DNA from: Diadema setosum
Lineage: Eukaryota; Echinodermata; Echinoidea; Diadematoida; Diadematidae
Assembly: GCA_033980235.1 (NCBI GenBank)
Contig: CM067066.1
Coordinates: 34,759,180-34,823,179, forward strand
DNA: 64,000 nt
Direction of reading: 5' to 3'
A program made the position numbers and the translations under genes. Shown piece by piece: positions 26,066-37,400 of the stretch (position 1 is its first letter; the number at the start of each line of letters is the position of its first letter). The notes under the pieces are model-generated. The model searched no databases, had not been told where the DNA came from, and saw nothing but the letters and a program-made list of their open reading frames with translations.

Positions 26066-29000
26066 ATAGCCTTAAATGCATGAATCATTCGCTTAGTTTC
26101 TTGTTTTGCTTTATTTCCTGTGTATGTGTTTTTCTGCAAACGCTTGCAAATGGCAGGACTACAAATTATGCTTCGGTGGGACCGAGACCAGTCGGTGGCA
26201 TGGAGGGACTGCGACAATCGCATCGAGTTTGGGGGACTGTGTGTGGGGCGTGGTCTGGAGGGTGAAACACGCAGAGTTCCTTAACCTCAACAGGTACTGT
26301 TTTCCAGTTTGAATTTCTCAACATTATAAAATAATGACTCTTGCACACCTATACAGTCCTGTTCTTGGTTATGATAAAGTTAACTGAGCGGCGGCTCTCC
26401 TATGATAGGCGTCCTATCATCTTGAGGATGTGTTACATTAGATTTCAGTGATTTAGGTAATCTTTATATCATACGGTCATTATGTATAGCTTAAAAGTGC
26501 CGCCCCATCAGACACAATATCCCCCACTGTTGAAAGCTGCCATGTGCCGGTCAGCATTATTGATGAAACAAACGAGAATGGCTTATTTATGACCTTCATG
26601 ATTTGATTTGCATTGATTTTGTTTTCACGCTCAAATACATCAATACTTTGATAGCGCAGAGGCAGACCTGTTTTTTTCTGGCAAAACTTCAAATTATATT
26701 TCGGCGAAACTTAAAAAAATAACAACACAACAACAACATGTTTTTCAAATTGTCCAGCAATATGAATTGATGAATGTATACTTTGAATTTTGTGTTATTC
26801 TTTTGTTTGACGGACAGGCATAGATTGAAGTTAACCATAACAGTGACGAGAATTGAATCCTCAGGACTTGTCCCGCCTGACGTTATTGTCACTATACGTC
26901 TACCCCTGATACTTCGATCCGTTCCATTTTTTTTTCCACGAACACAGGATTAAAACTATAATGTGTAGTGACTGTTCGATCTAAGGCAGTTTACCTGTCG
27001 GGCATCTTTCCTTTGTAAGCATAAAACTTCAAGAAAGAAAAAATACGATATACATTTTTGACCTCATTATGAGTATTTAATAATTATGTGCTGCATGGTT
27101 GTAAATGTATCCTGTACTATCTATGAAAAATTATAATTTCTTACAAAATAGTAATCGGTTTTCTTTCTGTATTTAAAGTCACTAAGTTAATGCAAAATCC
27201 CAGGGTTTCTAAACACTCCATCGCACTCTACTTTCTAAACACATCAAAGATGTCATTGCCCTTTTACTTATCATTTTTCTCAAATACAAAAATCAAATAC
27301 GCACATACAATACATAAACAGTGATTTTGAAAAGACGTTCACCCATACCACTGCAAAAGGTGAAAATGAATTAGAAATGGTATAGATGTCATTGTAATTT
27401 CAATTAATCTTTTCCACCACCTGTCTAAAACGCAAGTTGTTGCAAAATTGTAAAAGTATAATGAACACTCCATCTATATACAACTATTGTGCTTTTGCGT
27501 ATTATAATGACATAGATCCTGTAACAGAACAACGACATATATCCAGTGGCGTATCTAGGGGGGGGGGGGCATGGGGGGCACGTGCCCCGGGCGCCATCCT
27601 TGGGGGCGCAAAAAAAAAAAAAAAAAACGGGGGAAAAAACGAAGAAGTAAAGAAAAAAAAAAACGAAGAAGAAGAAGAAGAAGGAACAAAAAAAAAAAAA
27701 AAAAAAAAAAAAACTCGCCCGGAGGGGGGAGGGAGAATGGTGGGGGGGGGGGGGGGGTTAGGGTTAGGATTAGGGTTAGGGGACAGAAAACCAAATCAAA
27801 CAAGATAAAAACACGGAGCAGCGGCTGCAATTTCTTTCGTTCTGAAGCGATCGCCAATTGGATCAAAAGAAGGCGCCAATGGTTTCGAACGTACGGGGGG
27901 GGGGGGGGCGCAAAAAACCCCGAATCAAACAAGATAATAACAAAACGTAATGATGACGCAGAAATATACAAATTTCGGCTCACTCGCTCGTACTAATTTA
28001 TATCAGAGTATTTTAAGTCCTCAGTTTGTTGGTATAAATCGTTATCTATAAGGCCGTCACTATATCTTGATTAGAATTGTAAGATTTAATAAGCAAAAAA
28101 TGACAAGAGTTTCATGATTTGTAAGCTGAAATACAAAAATTTTCGGCTCGCTCGCTGCGCTCGCTCGCCAAAATTTGTATAAAAAAAGAGAAGAAGATAA
28201 GAACAAAACGTGACGATGACGCGGACAAAATGATAATGTCTATTGTGTTCACTCATGTCATTTTATATTTAGCAGGAAAAATGTTACACGGAGCAGCGAC
28301 TGCAATTTCATTCGTTCTGAAGCGATCGCCGATATTGGATCGAAAGAGGACGCCAACGGTTTCGAACATACGGGGGAGGGGGGCGCAAAAAAAAAATCAA
28401 AAAAGATAAGAAAAAAAAAACCGTAATGATGACGCAGAAATATACAAATTTCGGCTCACTCGCTCGTACTAATTTATATCAGAGTATTTTAAGTCCTCAG
28501 TTTGTTGGTATAAATCGTTATCTATAAGGTCGTCACTATAATAATTGTGAGATTTAATATGCAAAAAATAACAAGAATTCCATGTTTTTGTTTTTATATA
28601 AAAAAATATAAGAACAATACGTGATGATGACGAGGACATTTACAAATTTCAGCTCACTCGCGCGCACTAATATAGAGTATTTTTTCAAGTCCTCAGTTTC
28701 TTGGTATAAATCGCTATCTATTAAAGGCCGTCACTATAATCTTGATCAGAATTGTAAGATTTCGTAAGCAAAAAATGACAAGAATTCCATGTTTTGTAAG
28801 CTGAAATACAAAAATTTTCGGCTCGCTCGCTGCGCTCGCTCGCCAAAATCTATCAAAATTCATTACATTTAAATCACCCTCAAAAAGATCCCTTTTAAGT
28901 GCTTGAAAAAGCATCATGTGGACTTTGTTTAAAGTCCCTACCGGGGTGGGGTTGGGGTTGAACACTTTTTCAGAAATTAGGGGCGCAATTTTCGTGCTTG

Positions 29001-29449
29001 CCCCGGGCGCCGTTTTCCCTATAGATACGCCACTGCATATATCGTCATATAATATCATTGTTCTTTGTTCGTGTCCGGCTTAGAAATGAAATGACATGGA
29101 TCAAGATTAGAATTCAAAAGCTGAACAAACGAATTGTGTAAATATTGAGTATGCCAAGCTTTCGTGCTATACACGATTCCCTTTCTTACATGCTGACTTT
29201 GTATTTGTGGAAGCAAAGGAGTAGGCCTATACCCGATAAGAAGTTGAATTTTGTGATGTAGTGAAATCACATCATTGCAAACACTTGTAAACAAGACATA
29301 AATAGATAAGTCAATGCAAACACAAACAATTAAATCAATGCTATAATTATCATGTAGGATACAACTGACTGACAATGCATGTGACTTTTAACCTTTCTGT
29401 TTACCGGCTCCTTTCTCCCAAAACGTTCCGGTCAGTATATAAAATTATG

Positions 29450-29502
<53 letters not shown>

Positions 29503-29954
29503 CGTCATATATATGTGTGTGTGTTTGTGTATGTATTTCATTACATTTGCCTATGATAAAAGATAAACGCCTCATTTTTCTCTTCTATGACTTTCAATCT
29601 ATACACAGACAAAAAGAATCCACCGTATATAAGAGAATTCGGATTATAACGACGTCGCCGGAAGAGATAGCTTACCCATGTTATGCCTACCAGATGATCA
29701 AATACAACGAAATGCCGCCATCACCGCATTACATGTCCCTCTTGCGTCGAGGAGCGGAGCAACACAATTTCCCCCTGGATTATCGCGATCAGCTGCGATC
29801 GGTTCCGGATGACGAATGCACCGTGATCGTTCCATCAAGCCTCAAAGACATAAAGCCAAACAGTGAGAAGTTCCTTTCCTTTGAAATTCATAGAACCATT
29901 GCACACCTCGTGGGCATTTCCGAACGTTTGTCAGGTGATCGGAAGCACACATGA
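24046..29954 (+). CDS. GGCT: Gamma-glutamylcyclotransferase (GGCT-like), 3 exons, complete
   Basis: Exons 24046-24150, 26157-26293 and 29609-29954 join in frame to 588 nt (195 aa; human GGCT is 188 aa). An in-frame TGA lies just upstream of the first ATG. Family: releases 5-oxoproline from gamma-glutamyl dipeptides in the cytosol as part of glutathione turnover. Matches to human GGCT: residues 5-12 ILYFTFGS (human FLYFAYGS), DYKLCFG (DFKLDFG), RWHGGTATI (TWHGGIATI), CVWGVVWRV (EVWGVVWKM) and, in exon 3, PPSPHY with LPLDYRDQL. The conserved YGSNL loop is FGSDV here. The region that carries catalytic Glu98 in human is two residues shorter; Glu84 in the segment RQKES is the nearest candidate. 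The C-terminal tail is longer than in human. Intron 1 holds a LINE-like tail, intron 2 a hAT-type element. It may be a divergent paralog rather than the main GGCT. Confidence 0.88.
24890..25470 (+). repeat. Probable LINE 3' end in GGCT intron 1
   Basis: An A/T-rich stretch ending TGAAAATAAAGTATAACTGA and then (ATTGA)n at 25437-25470, the tail style of CR1/L2 LINEs. No reverse transcriptase motif was seen here, so the upstream limit is a guess. Confidence 0.4.
27544..29035. mobile_element. Non-autonomous hAT-type element in GGCT intron 2
   Basis: Ends are CAGTGGCGTATCTAGGG and its near reverse complement (CCCTATAGATACGCCACTG), bracketed by the perfect 8-bp duplication CATATATC (27536-27543 and 29036-29043), the hAT signature. 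Inside are G-runs, a short GGGTTAGGG-like stretch (27757-27781) and repeated modules (GGAGCAGCG, GAAGCGATCGCC, TTCGGCTC) at about 27810-28170, 28290-28500 and 28560-28860. No transposase frame. Confidence 0.8.
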
Positions 29955-30319
29955 GTTTTACTCTGACGTAATTGAAGGAGCGGTTAAAACTACAAAGTTG
30001 GAGTAATTAGCCAGTAACGTGATTGAGGGGAACTCATGGGTATATCAACTCAAAGTAAATATTCCACTTTTTGGTAATGGCTATGAGGGAAAGCACATGC
30101 TTTAAAGATATTTGATTCTACGTGACATTTAGATATAAAATGTTTGTTCAGAAATGTGTGTCTGTCTTTGATTCTTGTTAATGAATCTTACTTTTTTTTA
30201 TTCTCAAATTTATTTGAATTTTAAACGCTCGATTTAGGTAACAAATTTGTCATCAACAAAGTCCTGTGGATAGGTGGCCAAAAATGCTGCTAATATTTAT
30301 GTCTCAGTGTTGAATATTT

Positions 30320-30690
30320 TAAAGGGATGGCATAGTTTTGGTTGAGATGGGAGATTCAGACTTTAAATTTTTGCGATGTAATTAGAAACCGCTTCTGAAA
30401 TATCAAAGAGCATACAATTCTAGGAGGAATTTAAAGTTTATTTGATGAAAATCGGTTTTGAAATGGGTGAGATATCAAAAAACAGAGTAAACCAAAATGG
30501 TCCAAATAAAAGGTGGGACCCCTTCGTTATGGATATTTCAGCCATTTCAAAACCAATTTCCATCAAATAAACTTGACATTTCTCTTAGAATTGTATGCTC
30601 TTTCATATATTATTCGAGCTACTTCTCATTTTCTCACACAAAAAAAGTTGGAAACCTGAAGCCCAATCTCAACCAAAACTACTATCAAGA
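30320..30690. repeat. Palindromic repeat family A, copy 2
   Basis: AAAGGGATGGCATAGTTTTG start, CCAATCTCAACCAAAACTAC end; inner pairs AAAGAGCATACAATTCTA and TAGAATTGTATGCTCTTT, and GAAATGGGTGAGATATC and GATATTTCAGCCATTTC. Confidence 0.65.
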
Positions 30691-30731
30691 AGATATAGAA
30701 ATGGCATCACAATTTTCTTCTTGTTCTTCAG

Positions 30732-30910
30732 TGGACGACCAACCCAGACGGACAGGTGGCAAGTATTGTATGTCCCCCTCACCGGCGTGCTTACATCAAG
30801 ACGCAGATTCGTTGCTCCATGTCGGCTACGACGCCAAGTCTATCCCAGTCGACGTTGATAACGAACTCTCACATTTCTCGTCTCCATCGATGACATCATG
30901 GATTGTTTGA
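30732..30910 (+). other. Exon-like open segment downstream of GGCT
   Basis: A tract TTCTTCTTGTTCTTCAG precedes an open stretch that is GC-rich for the region. One frame reads VDDQPRRTGGKYCMSPSPAC, later DADSLLHVGYDAKSIPVDVD, and stops at 30910; a second frame is open to about 30890. It follows a palindromic element. It could be a terminal exon of an unidentified plus-strand transcript. I do not recognise the peptide. Confidence 0.22.
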
Positions 30911-32111
30911 TGCATTCTTCATAGTGCATGTTACAACAGAACAGACATCAAATGAAAGAGTTGTAGAAAAAACATAAAGCTGCAGCTTTTAAAGGATATA
31001 ATATAATAGAATAATTGTAAAAGTCTGGAAGGAAAACCGCTAAATGCCAAAGAGCAGCTGATTTTGAGATATGGGTTCTATTTCATAAGATATAATTTGT
31101 TTTTATTTTTTAATTCAAATTCTAATTTACGAAGAAATGATGCATTCTGACTGACTGAAAGTCAGTCAAGTTGCATTTAAAAGGGAACCACACTCAATGT
31201 TCAAATTGATTTAATCGGAAAAGATACTGTCAAAAATAAAAAAATACAGCATTGAAAGTTCAATGAAGATTGCACTAAAATTGGGAAGCTGCTAGGCAGA
31301 AATATTATTGGTAACAGTCACGTGTGCCAATAAGGAAAAACAATGATACCATGTCCTCACAAATCCCATTCGTTTGTAGTCAAAACTATTTATGTTTATC
31401 ATTGTATTAGCAACTATTACCTGATTTTGTATATTGTTGGAAGTAAATATAATCTTTATCATTGAAACCAGCAGGTATTACCAGACCGCCTTCTGAAGAT
31501 TTATCATCGTTCCCTTGTAACATTCAAATAATATGATAAGGATGAAATTCCTTAAGTACACGTATGTCTTCTCATTCCAATGTGAAATTTAGGAAGAATT
31601 TTTATGCTGGTTAAGAGACTTATGAAGTGATGACATCATCACTCCACCTGATTTTCATACTTGTGATTGTAATCAACATCACTCTCTTTTCTCATTTGAG
31701 TGAACTCCAGTGAAATTGAATGTGAAGCAGTTTTTTTGTTTCATTAGTTTGCAAACATTCCAGTGATATGAAATGTAAGTTTATGATATACAACAGGGGT
31801 CTTATTCTAGCATTTAATTGACAGGTTATGTACATTATTATGAATATATCTTCAATAATTTATTATCTAATAAAATGTTTAAAAAAAAAAAAAAAAAAAA
31901 AGATGGTTGTGATGACAATGGTTAAAATATTTAGACACACACGCATGTACATGTATATATGTATATTATATACATGTATGTGTGTGTGTCTGTGTTTGTG
32001 TGTATCTGTGTCTGTATTTATGTATGTACACAAGTGTGTTTGTATGCAATCGACTGTAAAATTGTCTCAATTGTCTTTTATAAATATGTCTGACACACAA
32101 CTCCCTACAAG

Positions 32112-32181
<70 letters not shown>

Positions 32182-32375
32182 CAGATATTGACTTATCAGA
32201 GGTGGAATATAACATTTGAGATCCTCGCGGGAAGTTTTATTTTTGTCGAGGATTATTATATTTTTCCGAAGCGCGTAGCGCTGAGGAAAAATATAGTATT
32301 TCGAGACAAAAATATAACTTCCCAAGGGAAATGAAATGTTATATTCCTACCGAAGGAAAAAAGTCAATATCTGTT
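32182..32375. repeat. Long imperfect palindrome of about 190 bp
   Basis: AGATATTGACTTATCAGAGG...GGAATATAACATTTGAG pairs with AATGTTATATTCCTACCG and GTCAATATCT; inner arms TTTTATTTTTGTCGAG against CGAGACAAAAATATAA; centre CCGAAGCGCGTAGCGCTGAGG. It follows a (TA)n tract. TATAACGC-type words recur to about 33380, so it could be the end of a larger decayed element. Confidence 0.55.
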
Positions 32376-33576
32376 ATATTATATGACCTACAGTACAAGA
32401 AATAAACTGCTGTATACTATAAAGCAACACGACTTCTCCGTTTTCAAACCCACAATCAAATTCATGAACACGCGTTACAACGCTCGGCACTGTTAGTGGT
32501 ATGCAATCGAGCCAAACCGAGCCATAACTATGATGGCTTTCGCGTAGGCCCTACTATCGGTAATTCGTTCTTCCGTGGCATATAGCCGTGCAGGAGCATT
32601 CCTAGAACAGTCGCTATTCAATCATACGTAGGCCTGTAGCGAGGGCCTATTTACGTAGCGGTAAACGTTAGAGGTAGATTTTGTAATGACAGTTGTAAAA
32701 TTTTTTTTAAAATTGTAGAAGACTACCGTAACTGCCGCTGTTGGTCTAAAGCAAGCTTGTTGAGGTGTTTGTGGTGATGTATGAGAATGTGAACTTTCTA
32801 ACAATGTTGTAGGGCCTAATCTCTTCTGTCTGCAGTCACTGGTACATGAACTGTAGACTACGGACCTGGCCCTGGTCCAGGTCCAGCGCTAGTAGCATAG
32901 AACTACCGGTGTCAAAGAAACTTACTCAGTTCAGGCGGTAGTAATACGGAATGGGAAATCCTTTGCCTTCTGGCCCTGTCACGACTGTCTAACATTAACG
33001 GGAGTAGTAGGCTCTACCAGGTATAGCTTCCAACACATTCACCAGTTTGTTTCTCTCTCAAGCTGCCATACCAGTTACAACACTGCTAACAGTTTGACAA
33101 AAACAAATCTGTTGCAATTTCGCAATTCTCGCTTGTAGCGCATGTATGCTGTGCATGAAGTGTTGTCTACCGCTAACGCTTTACAGTAGTGTGCTGCTGT
33201 GTATTGTGGTCACGGCGATTGCATTCGTGTGTGTGCAAAGCGTCTCTGTGTATGTTGCGCGCATCATAACAATTGGTTTTTGATGACGTCACCCCTCCTG
33301 ATATAACGCATTTGTTTAACGTGGTCGCTGTTATATTCCATGGTTGTACGTAATTTACGTCATGTTATGAAAATATAACGCTTCTCATCCTTGTGACAAT
33401 GGTCACGTGACTGCATTTTGACCAATCACACATTGATATCTATATATGTCATATAATATATATATATATATATATACAATGCAATCTTAACTAAGAGGAA
33501 GCAGTTCTAAACAATCGTACTAACAACAAAACAAAAACACATCCCTTTAATTATCCATATATCCATTTTATAGTCA

Positions 33577-33582
33577 TTTATT
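33577..33582 (-). promoter_or_regulatory. Possible poly(A) signal of TSNAXIP1
   Basis: AATAAA on the minus strand about 860 nt past the TSNAXIP1 stop codon. It is one of few canonical hexamers in this interval. Support is positional only. Confidence 0.22.
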
Positions 33583-34437
33583 CATAAAATAATGAAATGG
33601 GTGTATCATATTATACAATATGTACATATCAACAACACAATGTTTACAGGGAAGATGTAGAAAGCTGCTTCTATGGACGGAAACATATCAATCCCCAAAT
33701 TCTTACTGCTTATCTCATGGGTAGCAAATGATGTTCTCTCTTCCTCTCTGTGCCTGCACAAATCCTTGATCAAAAAGCTGCCTAAACCTCTCTGAGCATC
33801 TGGCCAATGGTAAGATGTACTCACAACGATGAAGTACACACAAGAGCATGCTGATAACATCTCACTTTTGTTGTCATGAGTAATGAAATAATCTGCTCTT
33901 ACTACATCAATCTGCTAAAAATATAATGTGGACTGCAATGCTCTGCTTGTGGAGCTCACATTTATATTTCTTCTCTTCATTTGAACTTGGTGGCATTATT
34001 GTCACTTAAATAAATTTTAAAAAAAAAAGGTTCAACATACTGTGATTAGCATACTAAGATGAACTTTGGTATGTTTGAAATCAAACTGACAAAAGCATAT
34101 ATTGCATACTGAGAAGAGATTTTGAACTTTGTAAAGCTGCTTCACATCATGACAGCTCAGTTAACTTCTGCATCCTTTGATCACTTTTACTTTTCATGGG
34201 TGAGAGTCGTAGGTAATGGTGTAGTCTCCATGAATCCATGTACAGTCGTTAAAGGCAGTCTCCAATGCACAATGAATCTCAGAACAGTCTTGTGGAATAG
34301 CTTCCAGTTCATGTAAGTGCGAAAATAGTTACAATGGGTAGTATCTGATTCAAGATGAATTGCAGAATAGTTTCAAATGTCAATCCCAAACAACGTCACA
34401 TCATAGTTTGAGCCATTTTCACACAGTCTCTGTGGAC

Positions 34438-37400
34438 TCAAGTCAGCTCGGAGCTGTTGAGCTTCCCAATCCGCCGCACCGTACTCTTCTGCAGGCGTCT
34501 GACGATGACGTCTAGTGGGACGGGTTCGGCTGTGGTGATCTGGTCCTGGGGGACATCGAAGGCGCGGCAGACGTACTGGACTATGTGGGGCCGGTCAATC
34601 TCAGCGTCCACCACATTGATGGCCATCTGAAGCTCCCGCCATGGCACTTCTCTGCAAAAATGACGGTCAACATTTCAGAGTCTTGGTAAGTCACGCATCA
34701 GCATTAAGTTTATGATATGACCGATAAGCATGAAGTTCAGAGAAAATCTAGCCAAGAAAGAAATCTACAGCCACTTGGATGCACAACAAATATTACAATA
34801 TTACAATAATACAAAAAATAGCTTTCTGCAAACACTTAAAGCTGGTCAATTCGGTTTCACATTACTGGGTTATCACTTGTATTTTTATTCAATTCAAATT
34901 CAAATTCAAATCATTTGTCACATACTCAGGTATGAAAATCATATTAACAGTCTCCAAATATACAAACATAAAAACATACAGAAGGAAATAGAACAATATA
35001 ACTAAATGACAAGTACAAAACATTAGCAAAAACATAATTCAACTCATTAAACTATTGCACTTGACCCTGGATATGTGTGTTCTGTTCCAAACAATTCTGA
35101 TTTTTATCTGTTCGTTAAATACAGCTACAATGAAGACATTGTTTTCAAAACAAATATAAAGAGAGAAAAAAAATAAGTATGTTTGATGTTAGGCATGTAT
35201 TCTTTTTTACCTCCGCCAAGGGAGGAGGTATGCTTTCGTTACCATTTGTTTGTCCGTGTGCAAAATAACTCAAAAAGTTGTGAATGGATTTAGATGAAAC
35301 TTGCAAGAAAGGTTGAGATTGGCACAAGGAACAGATGATTACATTTTGGTAGTGATCCAGAAACTTTTAAGGATTTTATGGAGGATTTTCAATATTTTGG
35401 CAGGTAGGGTCAATGAACTTGGGAGTTCAAGCTGTGCATTTTTTAGGTTTTGATACGCGCACTAAAGCGTGTGCTCTACTGCAAGGCGCGCCGCGCAGTT
35501 GAGGGTTGATGATGTAACAAAAGGCTTCTATATTGGGAATTCCGGCGATTTTTAGCATGCATACATTATGGGTGAAAATCATTGATCTCTATTTGGAAGA
35601 ACAAGATCATTGGTGGAAATTAGCTGCTTGGCAAAGGTCTGCGCTCTAAAAGTGCTTCTCTATTTTTTAATGACAAGCTCCTACTCCAAGATGTAAGTCA
35701 CTAGACTCGACACTTACTCTTTCCCTTCCAGCTCTCTGCGAATCTCCTCCACGTACTGGAGCTTCTCAGCCTTCTCCTGGGCCCTCAGAGTGGAGATGAA
35801 GGGACCAACAGTTCCATCCTCCTCCTGAGAAGAGAATAGAAAAAAACAGCAAGAGGGATGAATAGAGGAGGTACAAGATGGAGAGATTACACTCCATATA
35901 CATTCACTTTCATTAACCCATTGAGGACAGGCTGATTTTGCTACAACAGGCATTTCCCATAGATACTTGCCCAAATAAACTCGGGACTCTTCCTCAATGG
36001 GTTAATGATGCTTTAGCCTACCAGCGTAAGTTAACAGGTTGCACTTTCAAGCTATATTTTTACTTGAGGCAACAGAATTCATAGTCAAGTGTCAAGATAC
36101 TTTAGTGGTGAAGAATCCTTGAATTGTGCACATATGGTGAAAAATTTTACTTGATTTTATGGTTGGGTGTATTCAGAAAAAAAATAAAGAATGAAATAAA
36201 GAGTGATATACTCAGTAGGTAATTTGCCATCATTTCCTTTCAAACAACTGCAGAGAACAGGTACATTCCGTATAGTACAGTGCACTCTCATTACAACGAT
36301 CATGATTCAATGAAAATCTCATTACAATGAAGCAAAACTTCAGGTCCCAAAATCACAACCTACATATCTTGAATACTTGACTGTTCTGCTATAGCAAAAT
36401 TTTACAAAACAAAAGAGGAGTTTGTTATGGTGGGATTTGCCTGTATATCAATATCAGTTTTGTATAACTGTACAGAGGTACCATGTGATAGAAGAGGATA
36501 AGTCTATGGGGTTATACGAATGTGAAGCCCTCCTTACCTCTGTGAAAAGTTCCTGGTACTGCAGCTTGCTGTCATCCTCCGGCTTCAGTTCATCGATGGC
36601 AGCGTCAACCAGAGCCTGGATGCTGTCATCGTCCTTGATGGGGAAGAACTCACGCAGGGCGTGTTCAAAGATGTCCTTATTCATGGTTCCCTGCAGCAGA
36701 TAACATAACTGATCGTTAGCACAATGAGTAAAGCTGATGACATGAATGGACGCTTTGAAGAATGGATTTATTAGCAAAGCACATTTTATAAACATAGCAC
36801 ATTTGAGCTGACAGAAATATCATCGAGGCACCGTTTCATGAAACTTGTTAATATCCCTGGCAAGTTGTTAGTTTCTTGTGCAACAATTACCATAGTAATA
36901 ACCAGTGACCAGAGCTCCTCAGCCAATAAAAACCAAGGACTTTACTGAAATTGTCAGGGCTGACAACTTTCATTAAACGGTGCCCAGATTGTATCAAATC
37001 ATATAAAATTGATGCCTCTCAGCTTTATTTCCCTCTAAGAGAGGTTTTCTAACTGATAAACTCACTCATGGCTTGAAGCAATTCTTAGCAATGATACTGC
37101 CGTAAAGGTATTTTTTGTCTTTGTCTGTGATTGACTAAAGTTGCCATGACAACACTGATCATTACCTCTCCTCCTTCCTCCTCGTCTGCCTTTGTGAGTG
37201 CATCCATGACATCAGCCAGGTTTGTCAGCTGCTGGTGGTACACTTCCTCATCCATCTGCAAGAAGAATGTTAATCAACAAAAGTTTTTGAAAGTGACAGT
37301 ATGTACTTCCTGTGAAGTTAAAAGGTCATGATAATATGTTCATTGAAAAAACATGACAGCAGAGACAGCAGAATTTAAAATTCTTTGAAACTTCTCTTTT

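Larger units (their letters stand above)
30911..34437. other. Intergenic DNA between GGCT and TSNAXIP1
   Basis: Contains a (TG)n stretch (about 31975-32035), a (TA)n tract, the 32.2-kb palindrome and A/T-rich sequence. No exon recognised on either strand. Confidence 0.5.

Noticed and set aside
27757..27781. TTAGGG-like repeats as an interstitial telomere
   Set aside because: Only about four imperfect units, lying within a transposable element.
27555..27996. Lys/Glu- and Pro/Phe-rich open frames
   Set aside because: They come from homopolymer and GAA-rich sequence inside the hAT-type element.
31828..32334. 168-residue open frame
   Set aside because: Driven by (TG)n and (TA)n microsatellites and a palindrome.
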